Below, piece by piece: positions 24,345 to 33,214 of a DNA stretch of 64,000 nt; positions within the stretch are counted from its first letter, which is position 1; every line of letters begins with the position of its first letter. The position numbers and the translations under genes are program-made. The stretch comes from CAVQZC01 sp963718315 (GTDB taxonomy: Bacteria > Actinomycetota > Thermoleophilia > Gaiellales > JAICJC01). The DNA lies in the NCBI GenBank assembly GCA_963718315.1, contig CAVQZC010000006.1, positions 1 to 64,000 of the forward strand. The letters run 5' to 3'. A model generated the notes under the pieces. The model was not told where the DNA came from. It made no database searches and worked only from the letters and a program-made list of their open reading frames with translations.

Positions 24345-26768
24345 ATGGCAGAGGATCGAGCGCAGGTGGTGGTGATCGGAGGCGGGGTGACCGGCTGCAG
24401 CGTGGCCTACCACCTGGCCGCCGCGGGCTGGCGTGACGTCCTGTTGGTCGAGAAGGCCGAGCTGACCAGCGGCTCGACCTGCCACGCCGCCGGCCTGGTC
24501 ACGCAGTTCAACCCCTCGCCGACGATGATGGGCTTTCGCCGCTACAGCGTCGAGCTCTACAACCAGCTCGGCGTCTTCGACACCGTCGGCAGCCTGCGGA
24601 TCGCCTCCAGCCCCGAGAGCCTGGTCGAGCTCCGCCGAGGCGCCAGCCGGGCACGCGGCATCGGCCTCGACGTCCAGGTCATCTCGCCGGACGAGGCGGT
24701 CGAGCTGATGCCGGCGGCCACTCGCGACTCGCTCTACGGCGCGGTCTGGGTCGGGAGCGACGGCCAGGTCGATCCCCACCGGGCCACCTACGCCCTGGCC
24801 AACGCAGCCCGCGACCTCGGGGTCCGCATCGCGACCAACACCCGCGTCACCGGGATCGAGCTGGACGGCGGCCGCCGGGTGCGCGCTGTCCGCACAGACA
24901 ACGGTCGGATCGAGGCGGAGCACGTCGTCAACGCCTGCGGGATGTGGGGGCCGCAGGTCGCGGCCATGGTCGGGGCGTTCGCGCCGTCGGTGCCGGTCGA
25001 CCACCAGCACATAGCGCTGGCCGCGGTGGACGGTCACGAGCTGCCGCGCGACATGCCCTGCTTCCGCGACACCGACAACCTGGTCTACGGCAGGTCCGAG
25101 GCCGGGGGCGTGATGTTCGGCGGGTACGAGCCCAACCCGGTGTCACGATGGGTGGACGGCGTGCCCTGGGATCACGCCGAGACCACGATGCCGCCCGATC
25201 ACGAGCGGTTCTCGCAGCTGATGGACGGCGCCGTGCGCCGGTTCCCGTTCCTGCACGACGCGGGCGTGGTCACGCTCGTCTGCCACCCCGACGCGATGAC
25301 GCCCGACGGCAACCCGTTGCTCGGCCCAATGCCGGGCGTGCCCGGGTTCTGGATGGCGGCTGGGCTGTCGCTGAACGGCTTCGGCGGCGCCGGGGGCATC
25401 GGCCGTACGATCGCCGAGTGGATGACCACCGGCGAGACGGAGCTCGACGTGCACGGCTACCGCGCCTGGCGTTTCGGCGCCGGACAACGCGACCCGGAGG
25501 CCGTCGATGCGGCCGGGCGGGAGGTCTACAAGTACTACTACCGGCTTCGCTACCCGCTGGACACCGACGAGTGGGGGAGGCCGCGCCGGCTGAGCGCGCT
25601 GCACGGACGGATGCAGGAGGCGGGTGCCGTGTTCGGCGTCAAGCATGGCTGGGAGCGGCCGGACTACTTCCAGCCCGGGAAGCCGTGGCGACGCGCAGGC
25701 GCCGACCAGCGGCAGTTCGGCTGGACGGAGCCGCCCTACCTGGGGCTGCTAGCCGAGGAGCACCGGGCGTTCCGCGAGCGCGTCGGCATGATCGACATGA
25801 GCTCGTTCGGCAAGATCGAGGTGTCGGGGCTGGGCGCGCTGCCGCTCCTGGAGCGGGTCTGCGACAACCGAATCGACCGCCCCGTCGGGTCGGTGATCTA
25901 CACCCAGTTTCTGAACACACGCGGCGGGATCGTCGCCGACCTGACCGTCACCCGCCTGGCCGAGGACCGGTTTCGGGTGGTCACCGGCGCCGGGTCGATC
26001 GATTCCGATCTCGGCTGGCTGCGACTGCATACCGATCCGGCTGACGGCGACGTTGTGCTTCGCGACGAGACGGCCGACTGGACGGTGATCGGGATCTGGG
26101 GACCGCGCTCGCGCGACGTGCTCGGCGCGGTCACGGACGACGACGTCTCGGACGCCGGGATCCCGATCAGAACCGCACGCACCGTCGGGGTCGCCGGCGC
26201 CGGTGTGCTGGCGCAGCGGATCACCTATGTTGGCGAGCTTGGCTACGAGCTGTACGTCGAGCCGGAGTGGGCGGTCCAGGTCTGGGACGCGCTGTGGGCC
26301 GCCGGGCGCTCCCACGGTGTTGCCGCAGGTGGCTACAGGGTGCTGGAGTCGCTGCGGATGGAGAAGGGGTACCGCTACATGGGCACCGACCTGGGCGCCG
26401 GCGACACCCCGTACGAGGCCGGGCTGGGTTTCTGCGTGGCCCTCGGGAAGGGCGACTTCATCGGCAGCGATGCGCTCCGCGAGGCCGGGCAGCAGCCACA
26501 GCGCGTGCTGCGTACCCTGCTGGTCGGCGGCGATCGCTATCAGCCGCTGTATGGAGGCGAGGCGGTCGTGGTCGACGGCCGCGCGGTGACGCGGGTGCGC
26601 AGCTGCGCCTACGGCTTCACGGCCGGCCGCACGATCGCCTATGCGTACCTGCCCCACGACCTGCCGGCGGATACCGCCATCCAGGTCGAGGTGCTCGGCG
26701 ACCCCGTAGCCGCCGAGCTGGCAGCCGACGTGCTCTACGACCCGGACGGTTCCCGCCAACAGGGATAG
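24345..26768 (+). CDS. Dimethylglycine/sarcosine dehydrogenase-like flavoprotein with GcvT domains
   Basis: This 807-residue protein has an N-terminal FAD-binding DAO domain (VVVIGGGVTGCSVAYHLAAA, residues 6-25) and the STCHAAGLVTQF segment, whose His is the covalent FAD site in dimethylglycine and sarcosine dehydrogenases. From about residue 430 it has folate-binding GcvT-type domains (GMIDMSSFGKIEVSG, then ITYVGELGYELYVEPEW and a C-terminal barrel). Such enzymes oxidatively demethylate N-methyl amines and pass the one-carbon unit to tetrahydrofolate or release formaldehyde. ATG 24345 is preferred over TTG 24327. The exact substrate is unknown. It diverges from the choline-kinase-like gene. 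Confidence 0.9.
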   Translation: MAEDRAQVVVIGGGVTGCSVAYHLAAAGWRDVLLVEKAELTSGSTCHAAGLVTQFNPSPTMMGFRRYSVELYNQLGVFDTVGSLRIASSPESLVELRRGASRARGIGLDVQVISPDEAVELMPAATRDSLYGAVWVGSDGQVDPHRATYALANAARDLGVRIATNTRVTGIELDGGRRVRAVRTDNGRIEAEHVVNACGMWGPQVAAMVGAFAPSVPVDHQHIALAAVDGHELPRDMPCFRDTDNLVYGRSEAGGVMFGGYEPNPVSRWVDGVPWDHAETTMPPDHERFSQLMDGAVRRFPFLHDAGVVTLVCHPDAMTPDGNPLLGPMPGVPGFWMAAGLSLNGFGGAGGIGRTIAEWMTTGETELDVHGYRAWRFGAGQRDPEAVDAAGREVYKYYYRLRYPLDTDEWGRPRRLSALHGRMQEAGAVFGVKHGWERPDYFQPGKPWRRAGADQRQFGWTEPPYLGLLAEEHRAFRERVGMIDMSSFGKIEVSGLGALPLLERVCDNRIDRPVGSVIYTQFLNTRGGIVADLTVTRLAEDRFRVVTGAGSIDSDLGWLRLHTDPADGDVVLRDETADWTVIGIWGPRSRDVLGAVTDDDVSDAGIPIRTARTVGVAGAGVLAQRITYVGELGYELYVEPEWAVQVWDALWAAGRSHGVAAGGYRVLESLRMEKGYRYMGTDLGAGDTPYEAGLGFCVALGKGDFIGSDALREAGQQPQRVLRTLLVGGDRYQPLYGGEAVVVDGRAVTRVRSCAYGFTAGRTIAYAYLPHDLPADTAIQVEVLGDPVAAELAADVLYDPDGSRQQG

Positions 26769-26871
26769 AGTGACGTCATGGCGTCGGTGGTTTCCATGCT
26801 TCGTGCTGTCGATCGGGCGTTGTGCCTGGTCGGCGCCAACTGCTGCGTCGGGAAGGCTCAGGGAGCGTGGG

Positions 26872-28314
26872 TCAGGCCAGATCGACCCGGCCGATCAGCG
26901 TCCCAAGCGCCGGATCCTCCTCGCTAGCGATCCGCGTTCCGTAGGGCGCGCTGATCGCCTCCAGCCGGTCGAAGATACGACGCGCGGTGTCGGGCGAGGC
27001 GATCCTTGGGATGCCCGTTTGCGTCAGCGGTTCGCCGTATCCCAGATCAACCGGGTAGAGCCTCATGCCCGCCACTCCGGCGCTCCCTGCCTCCAGCCGG
27101 GCGACCACCGTCAGGAACGGCTCCTCGTGGCTGAACCAGGGGTGGTTCAGGAGGAGTGCCAGATCGACGTCTGTCGCGCGCTCGGGGTGCTCGAACCGCT
27201 GACCGAGCTTCTCGCGGTTCTGCTGGTAGAGCTCGCCCGGTACAGGCGTCTGGATGTCGCTCCAGACGAAGTCGCCGAGCCCGGTCAGGATCGGCCGTCC
27301 GCGGTGGACGACGATCGGCCCCAGGTGGTGGATGCCGGTGACGGCGACCAGGTCGGCGCCGGCATCGATCGCCGCCCGGCCGAAGTCGGCAACGAAGGCG
27401 GCGGGCAGCTCCGGCTTGGCGGTGTCGTGGTCGGTCAGCGACTCGTGGGCATGCAGCGTGACGACGGTGAAGTCGGCCAGCTGTGCGCCCTGGCGGACCT
27501 GGCGCAAGATTGCCGCCTGGTGGGCATCGTCGACCTCGTACCGGTAGAAGGCCTGGTCGCCCTCGGCGGCCTCGAAGTCCTTCAGGAGGTCGGTCAGCCC
27601 GTGCTCCGCCAGTGCGTGGCGGAGGCCCGCGATCGCCTCGTGCACCGGCCCGGGTACGCACACGCGCTTCTTCACGGGCAGCGGGTTGACGCCCGGCCGC
27701 CCCGGCGACGCATCGTGCTGGTCGAGCGCGTCGGTGAAGTCGCGGTAGGTGCTGACGCAGGAGACGAGCGCGACGCGTCCGAGCGGCGTCTCCCGGAACC
27801 GCGCGCGCCGAGCCAGTCCCAGCGTCTCGCCGCAGCCTGCGTGAGCCAGCCCGGCCGCGTCCATCAGCCGGGTCGTCTGGCGCATGCCCTCGACGCCCCA
27901 GTCCAGCGTGTGGTTGTTCGCACGGGACATCAGGCCGAAGCCCATCGCGGCCAGGTCAGCCGCGGCGGCCGGATCGCAGACCAGCGGCCAGTCTCCCTGC
28001 CAGGAGTGGGGCGCTCCCGGATCGGTGCCCGGGTCGATCAGCGTGGTCTCCATGTTGCCGTGCACGAGCGTGCTCGCGGCGAACAGGTCGAGCAGGGCGG
28101 CAAACCCCGGCTCGGTCTCCGCGTACTGCGAGATCGGCCGGGAGATGATGCAGTCGCCGACGGCGCACAGCGAGAAGCCGTCGCGCACCCGCATGGGAAG
28201 CTCTGCCGCAACCGGGCGGCGGGGATCGAACTGCTCGTCGCGTGGCCCGGGGTCAGCGTTCACGGGTGCGGCGACGATACCACCGCCTGCTTCTCGGATA
28301 GGCTGCGGAGGCAT
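26872..28314 (-). CDS. CapA/PgsA-like metallophosphatase-fold protein
   Basis: This protein has up to 480 residues. From about residue 44 it matches the CapA (poly-gamma-glutamate synthesis) calcineurin-like fold: FSLCAVGDCIISRPISQYA, HGNMETTLID, MSRANNHTLDWGVEGM, HAHESLTDH and VTGIHHLGPIVVHRGRPIL. It has no signal peptide or membrane anchor, unlike capsule CapA proteins, so it is probably a cytoplasmic hydrolase. It sits between two amine-oxidase-like genes, hinting at a catabolic role. The start is uncertain: ATG 28314 overlaps the neighbouring TTG start, while GTG 28263 and ATG 28194 fit the domain better. Confidence 0.83.
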   Translation of the reverse strand: MPPQPIREAGGGIVAAPVNADPGPRDEQFDPRRPVAAELPMRVRDGFSLCAVGDCIISRPISQYAETEPGFAALLDLFAASTLVHGNMETTLIDPGTDPGAPHSWQGDWPLVCDPAAAADLAAMGFGLMSRANNHTLDWGVEGMRQTTRLMDAAGLAHAGCGETLGLARRARFRETPLGRVALVSCVSTYRDFTDALDQHDASPGRPGVNPLPVKKRVCVPGPVHEAIAGLRHALAEHGLTDLLKDFEAAEGDQAFYRYEVDDAHQAAILRQVRQGAQLADFTVVTLHAHESLTDHDTAKPELPAAFVADFGRAAIDAGADLVAVTGIHHLGPIVVHRGRPILTGLGDFVWSDIQTPVPGELYQQNREKLGQRFEHPERATDVDLALLLNHPWFSHEEPFLTVVARLEAGSAGVAGMRLYPVDLGYGEPLTQTGIPRIASPDTARRIFDRLEAISAPYGTRIASEEDPALGTLIGRVDLA

Positions 28315-29483
28315 TGGCTGGTGCTCCCGGATCCCCGCTCCCGCCTCGTGCGTCTGTCGTTGTCGTCGGCGGCGGGGCAGTCGGCACCAGCATCGCGTTC
28401 CACCTGGCCGAGGCCGGCGTCACCGACGTCGTCCTGGTCGAGCGCAACGAGCTCGGCTCCGGCTCGACGTCTCGCGCGGCGGGCGGGGTGCGGGCCCAGT
28501 TCTCCGACCCCGTGAACATCCAGATCGGGGCTCGCAGCCTGAAGGCGTTCGCCGACTTCGGCCGCCGCCCGGGGTGGGAGATCGACTTCAAGCAGGTCGG
28601 CTACCTGTTCCTGCTGACGACGCCCGAGCAGGTCGCCGCCTTCGAGCGAAACCAGGAGCTGCAGCACGAATACGGCGTCCCCAGCCGGATGCTGACGCCG
28701 CAGGAGGCAAAGCAGATGTCGCCGATGATCGAGATCGGCGACGTGCTGGCCGCGGCCTTCTCGCCCGACGACGGCCACGCGACGCCGGAGGCGGTGGTGG
28801 CCGGCTACGCGGCGGCCGCCCGAGAGCTGGGCGCCCACCTCCAGATCGGCTGCGAGGTGTGCGAGATCGAGCTGCGCGGCGGCCAGGTCTCCGCCGTCGT
28901 GACGTCCGCCGGCAGGATCGAGACCGACACCGTTGTCTGTGCCGCCGGCGCGTGGTCGGCGCGGCTCGGCGAGATGGCCGGCGTCGACCTGCCGGTGACG
29001 CCGCTCCGCCGCCAGGTGCTCTACACCGAGCCGATGGCCGGGCTGCCGCCGCACCTGCCGATGACCATCGACTTCGCCACCAGCTTCTACTTCCACCGCG
29101 AGGGGCCCGGCCTGCTGATGGGGATGAGTGACCCCGACGAGACGCCCGGGTTCAAGCTCGACACGGACGACGGCTGGATCCCGCGGCTGATGCAGATCGC
29201 GGAGCGGCGCGCCCCCGTGATCGCCGAAACCGGGATCGCCGGCGGCTGGGCCGGCCTCTACGAGATGTCCCCCGACCACAACGCGATCATCGGCGAGGCA
29301 CGCGCGCCGTCGCGCTTCCTGTACGCCACCGGCTTCTCCGGGCACGGGTTCCTGCAGGCGCCGGCGATCGGCGAGGTGATCCGCGATCTGGTGCTCGGCC
29401 GCCCTCCGGTGGTCGACGTGTCGCCGCTGTCGGTCGATCGGTTCGCCCAGCACCAGATGCGGCCCGAGGCCAACGTGGTGTGA
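28314..29483 (+). CDS. FAD-dependent oxidoreductase (DAO family, sarcosine-oxidase-beta-like)
   Basis: This 389-residue flavoprotein has the dinucleotide fold SVVVVGGGAVGTSIAFHLAE, the RAAGGVRAQFSDP segment typical of SoxB/GlpD-like DAO enzymes, and a C-terminal GWAGLYEMSPDHNAIIGEA with FSGHGFLQAPAIGE, which holds the flavin. It probably oxidises a secondary amine or D-amino acid, releasing H2O2 or feeding electrons onward. TTG 28314 with a nearby GGAGG is the only start before the FAD motif. It follows the CapA-like gene head to head and precedes the ABC importer operon on the same strand. Confidence 0.88.
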   Translation: MAGAPGSPLPPRASVVVVGGGAVGTSIAFHLAEAGVTDVVLVERNELGSGSTSRAAGGVRAQFSDPVNIQIGARSLKAFADFGRRPGWEIDFKQVGYLFLLTTPEQVAAFERNQELQHEYGVPSRMLTPQEAKQMSPMIEIGDVLAAAFSPDDGHATPEAVVAGYAAAARELGAHLQIGCEVCEIELRGGQVSAVVTSAGRIETDTVVCAAGAWSARLGEMAGVDLPVTPLRRQVLYTEPMAGLPPHLPMTIDFATSFYFHREGPGLLMGMSDPDETPGFKLDTDDGWIPRLMQIAERRAPVIAETGIAGGWAGLYEMSPDHNAIIGEARAPSRFLYATGFSGHGFLQAPAIGEVIRDLVLGRPPVVDVSPLSVDRFAQHQMRPEANVV

Positions 29484-29627
29484 CCCTCGGTGGCCGGCAC
29501 CGTTGCCGGTTCCGGGGTCGCGTGATACGTTCGGCCACCCGGACGCGGACCTGTTTCGGACTCCGCCAACTAACGCGGTTCGCGAGCGTCCGACATAGCG
29601 ACCCCCAACTCCCAAGCGAGGACATCG

Positions 29628-31298
29628 ATGAACGACATCGAGTACCACCTGTACGAGGAGGCCAAGGCGGGCAGGATGACGCGGCAGCAGCTGCTTGTCC
29701 GAGGAAGCCTGCTCGGGATCTCCGTCACCGCCATGTCGTCGATCCTCGCAGCCTGCGGATCGTCATCCTCCTCCGGCTCATCCGGCGCCGCGAGCGGCGG
29801 CGGATCCGGGACCATCACCCGCGGCGGCACCTTCAACCTCGGCGTCACCCAGCCGGCGCAGGACGTCGACCCGGTGACCATGTACAACGAGGGCGCCATC
29901 GCCACGGCGAACATCGCCGGCGAGTACCTGTGCTTCCCGAACCCGGACTACACGCTCGACCCGCGCCTGGCCACGAGCTGGCAGCCGTCTGCCGGCGGCA
30001 AGACGTGGACGTTCGCGATCCGCCAGGGCGTGAAGTTCCAGGACGGCTCTCCGATGACGGCCAACGACGTGGCCGCCTCGTTCGAGCGCGTGACTGACCC
30101 GAAGTCGGGGTCGGCGGCCCTGTCGGCGTTCGCCGGTGTGCTCTCGCACGGCAACACCGAGGTGCAGGGCACCAACGTTGTGTTCCACCTCGACCGCGCC
30201 TATGCCGCGTTCCCCTACCTCGTATCCGCGTTCAACTACAACATGATCATCCTGCCGGCGAACTACAAGATCGGCACGTTCACGCAGGGTGGGATCGGGA
30301 CCGGCCCCTACATCCTGAAGACGTACACCACCAACCAGCAGGCGACATACACCAAGAACCCGAACTACTGGGCGGCGGGGATGCCCTACATGGACTCGGT
30401 GGTGCTCAAGTACTACTCGGACACCCCGCCCCAGGTGCCGGCCCTCCAGGCCGGGGCGATCGATGCGATGGTGGAGACGCCGTACACCGATGCCAAGGCG
30501 CTGTTCGGTAGCCCGGGGATCGTGGTGCTCGAGAATCCCTCGAGCCAGTACCGCACGCTGCAGATGCGAGTCGACCAGGATCCGTTCAGCAGCCTGGCGC
30601 TGCGCCAGGCCGTGGCCTACGGGCTCGACCGGCCGTCGATCGTCCAGACGCTGTTCGGCGGCAAGGCCGAGGTCGGCAACGACCATGGGTTCGCCCCGAT
30701 CTACCCTGACTCGCCGTCGACGTCCGAGGTGCCCCAGCGCGTCCAGGACATCGCCAAGGCCAAGTCGCTCGTCCAGCAGGCCGGCACCAACGCCGTCACG
30801 CTGACCACGGAGCAGTACCTCGAGATCCCCCAGTACGCCACGCTGATCAAGGATCAGCTCGCGCCGGCCGGGCTCAACGTCACGCTGAACATCCAGCCGC
30901 AGGGCACGTTCTACGGGACCGGCTCGAACCAGCCCTGGCTGCAGGTGCCGTTCGGGATCACGGACTGGGCCGCGCGCGGCACTCCCGGCCAGCTGATCGA
31001 TCCCGCCTACCTGTGCAGCTCTGTGCCGAACACGAAGCTGACCAACTCGGGCGCCTGGAACTCCGCGCACTGGTGCAACCAGCAGTTCACCACCCTGATG
31101 CACCAGTACGAGGCCGAGGTCGACGACCAGAAGCGGAAGCAGCTTGCCGTCCAGGCGGCCACGATCCAGAACGACCAGGTGCCAGACGTGATCGCCTACT
31201 GGATCGACGAGCTACGGGCCACCACGGACAAGGTGCACGGATTCCCCAAGGGCCCGATCACGCAGGTCGACGTGCGCGCGGTCTGGAAGAGCGCGTAG
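29628..31298 (+). CDS. ABC transporter substrate-binding lipoprotein (family 5, Dpp/Opp type)
   Basis: This 556-residue protein has an export signal ending in the lipobox ILAAC-GSSSS and a serine/glycine linker. It is then a family-5 solute-binding protein: TLDPRLATSWQPSAGGKTWTF-type opening, FAIRQGVKFQDGSPMTANDV (hallmark) and LALRQAVAYGLDRPSIVQTL. These proteins bind peptides, but also opines, nickel, glycosides or amines. It is the first gene of a complete importer (two permeases and a fused ATPase). A stable hairpin follows it, which commonly raises the level of the binding protein relative to the membrane parts. Confidence 0.93.
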   Translation: MNDIEYHLYEEAKAGRMTRQQLLVRGSLLGISVTAMSSILAACGSSSSSGSSGAASGGGSGTITRGGTFNLGVTQPAQDVDPVTMYNEGAIATANIAGEYLCFPNPDYTLDPRLATSWQPSAGGKTWTFAIRQGVKFQDGSPMTANDVAASFERVTDPKSGSAALSAFAGVLSHGNTEVQGTNVVFHLDRAYAAFPYLVSAFNYNMIILPANYKIGTFTQGGIGTGPYILKTYTTNQQATYTKNPNYWAAGMPYMDSVVLKYYSDTPPQVPALQAGAIDAMVETPYTDAKALFGSPGIVVLENPSSQYRTLQMRVDQDPFSSLALRQAVAYGLDRPSIVQTLFGGKAEVGNDHGFAPIYPDSPSTSEVPQRVQDIAKAKSLVQQAGTNAVTLTTEQYLEIPQYATLIKDQLAPAGLNVTLNIQPQGTFYGTGSNQPWLQVPFGITDWAARGTPGQLIDPAYLCSSVPNTKLTNSGAWNSAHWCNQQFTTLMHQYEAEVDDQKRKQLAVQAATIQNDQVPDVIAYWIDELRATTDKVHGFPKGPITQVDVRAVWKSA

Positions 31299-31315
31299 AG
31301 CAGATGAAGCCGAAT

Positions 31316-31347
31316 CGTGCCGGCCTCGTTTACTCGGGGCCGGCACG
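31316..31347 (+). promoter_or_regulatory. Intercistronic hairpin after the binding-protein gene
   Basis: CGTGCCGGCC (31316-31325) pairs perfectly with GGCCGGCACG (31338-31347) around a 12-base loop. It lies between the binding-protein stop and the permease start. No T-run follows, so partial termination or protection of the upstream mRNA is more likely than full termination. Confidence 0.6.
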
Positions 31348-31364
31348 GGCATAGGATCGCGCTG

Positions 31365-32309
31365 ATGGCACGGACCCTCGCGCTGCGCATCGGGCAGGCC
31401 CTGATCACCCTGTGGATCGTCTCGATCCTCGTCTTCGCCGCGGCCCAGGTGATCCCCGGTGACGTCGGGCGGACGATTCTCGGTCCGTACGCGACCAACG
31501 GCCAGGTCGCTCAGCTCGACCACAAGCTGGGCACCGACCGGCCGTACGTGCAGCAGTACTGGACGTGGATCACCGACTTCGCGCGCGGCGACTGGGGCGA
31601 GTCGGCGGTACAGAACCAGCCGGTGCGGCCGCTCGTGCTGACGGCGTTCAAGAACTCGCTCTACCTGGGGCTGTTCGCGCTGGTGCTGATCATCCCGATC
31701 TCGATCGGGTTTGGAGTGCTGGCAGCGCTTCACTATGGCAAGGCGACGGATCGGATCATCTCCGTCACCGGCCTGTCGCTGATTGCGCTGCCGGAGTTCG
31801 TGATGGGGGTGACGGTGGCGCTGATCTTCGGCGTCAAGCTGCGGTGGCTCCCGGTCGACTCCTCGGTGCCCAGCCTTGCCGATCCGATCGACTGGTTCCG
31901 GCAGTTCCTGCTGCCTGCAATCCCGCTGATGTTCGTGCTGTTCGGGTACATCTCGCGGATGGCCCGGGCGGGCACGGTCGAGGCGCTGCAGTCGAACTAC
32001 GTGCGGACGGCAACGCTCAAGGGGCTGCCGACGAGGACGGTGATCCGCCGGCACGTGCTGCGCAACTCGCTGCTGCCGACGATCACGGTGATCGGCGTCC
32101 AGATCGGCTACCTGGTCGGCGGCCTGGTGGTGATCGAGACGATCTTTCGCTACCCCGGCATCGGCCAGCTGACGCTGCAGGCGGCGCTCGGGCATGACCT
32201 GCCGACGCTGCAGGCGGCGGTGCTCCTGATCGCGATCGTGTACATGATCTCCAACCTGGTCGCGGACATCCTCTACACGGTGCTCAACCCGCGGGTACAG
32301 CTCGCCTGA
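31365..32309 (+). CDS. ABC transporter permease (DppB/OppB type)
   Basis: This 314-residue integral membrane protein has six helices. ALRIGQALITLWIVSILVFA opens it, and the cytoplasmic EAA loop occurs in the form NYVRTATLKGLPTRTVIRRH, which contacts the ATPase. The motif GDWGESAVQNQPV after the first helix is typical of the DppB family. It forms the membrane channel with the next gene product. ATG 31365 follows an AGGA site. Its stop overlaps the next ATG by one base. Confidence 0.93.
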   Translation: MARTLALRIGQALITLWIVSILVFAAAQVIPGDVGRTILGPYATNGQVAQLDHKLGTDRPYVQQYWTWITDFARGDWGESAVQNQPVRPLVLTAFKNSLYLGLFALVLIIPISIGFGVLAALHYGKATDRIISVTGLSLIALPEFVMGVTVALIFGVKLRWLPVDSSVPSLADPIDWFRQFLLPAIPLMFVLFGYISRMARAGTVEALQSNYVRTATLKGLPTRTVIRRHVLRNSLLPTITVIGVQIGYLVGGLVVIETIFRYPGIGQLTLQAALGHDLPTLQAAVLLIAIVYMISNLVADILYTVLNPRVQLA

Positions 32310-33214
32310 TGACGACCGAACCGCCTCCCATCGCACTGGATCCAGCACCGGCAGGGGCCGACCCTCTCTTCGATCCCCGGCATGCCCGCCGCCTGCGACG
32401 GCGCGAGTTCCTGCGGGCGCTGGTGCGCTCGAAGACGTTCCTGGTCGGAGCGATCTTCGTCGGCTTCTGGGTGCTGGACGCGATCTTCTGGCGCGCGATC
32501 GTTCCGCACAATCCCGACACCACAGGGATCAACACCTTCGCCGGACCGAGCTCCGCGCACTGGTTCGGCACCGACAACCTGGGCCGTGACGTGTTCTCGC
32601 GGACGCTGGCCGGCGCCTCCTCGGTGCTGGTGATCGCGCCGATCGCGACGGCGCTCGGGGTCGCCGGCGGAATCGTCGTCGGCCTCACCGCCGGCTACTA
32701 CCGCGGCAAGGTGGATGCGGTGATCGGCCGCATCGTGGATGCGTTCCTGTCGCTGCCGCTGATCATCATCGCGGTGCTGGTGATGGCGTCGCTGGGCCGT
32801 GAGACGCGAAACGTGATCCTGGTCATCGCGATCATCTTCACGCCGCTGGTCGGGCGCACCGTGCGCTCCGCCGTGCTGGTCGAACGCGAGCGCGAGTACG
32901 TCTCGGCCGCTCGGCTGCGAGGCGAGCGCGGGAGCTACATCATGTACGCCGAGATCCTGCCCAACATCACCGGGCCGGTTCTGGTCGAGACGACCATCCG
33001 GCTGGGGTATGCCATCTTCACGGCCGCCACGCTGGCGTTCCTCGGGCTGGGCCTGCAGCCGCCCTCGCCCGACTGGGGGCTGACCATCGCACAGGGCTAC
33101 GAGTACATCTCGATCGCGTGGTGGATCATCGTCTTCCCGGCGCTCGCCCTGGCAACGCTGATCGTTGGCGTGAACCTGCTCGCCGACGGGCTGCGGGTGG
33201 TGGTGGAGGAGTGA
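32309..33214 (+). CDS. ABC transporter permease (DppC/OppC type)
   Basis: This 301-residue permease has the N-terminal OppC leader (REFLRALVRSKTFLVGAIFV), the HWFGTDNLGRDVFSR motif that marks the DppC family and the EAA loop EYVSAARLRGERGSYIMYAE. It has six helices. It pairs with the DppB-type permease before it. ATG 32309 shares its first base with the upstream stop. Its own stop overlaps the GTG of the ATPase gene, so the importer genes are translationally coupled. Confidence 0.93.
   Translation: MTTEPPPIALDPAPAGADPLFDPRHARRLRRREFLRALVRSKTFLVGAIFVGFWVLDAIFWRAIVPHNPDTTGINTFAGPSSAHWFGTDNLGRDVFSRTLAGASSVLVIAPIATALGVAGGIVVGLTAGYYRGKVDAVIGRIVDAFLSLPLIIIAVLVMASLGRETRNVILVIAIIFTPLVGRTVRSAVLVEREREYVSAARLRGERGSYIMYAEILPNITGPVLVETTIRLGYAIFTAATLAFLGLGLQPPSPDWGLTIAQGYEYISIAWWIIVFPALALATLIVGVNLLADGLRVVVEE

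Noticed and set aside
26779..26937. A possible short plus-strand gene (about 52 codons) after the amine-dehydrogenase gene
   Set aside because: No convincing ribosome site, it runs into the end of the CapA-like gene on the other strand, and the translation has no domain or signal-like segment.
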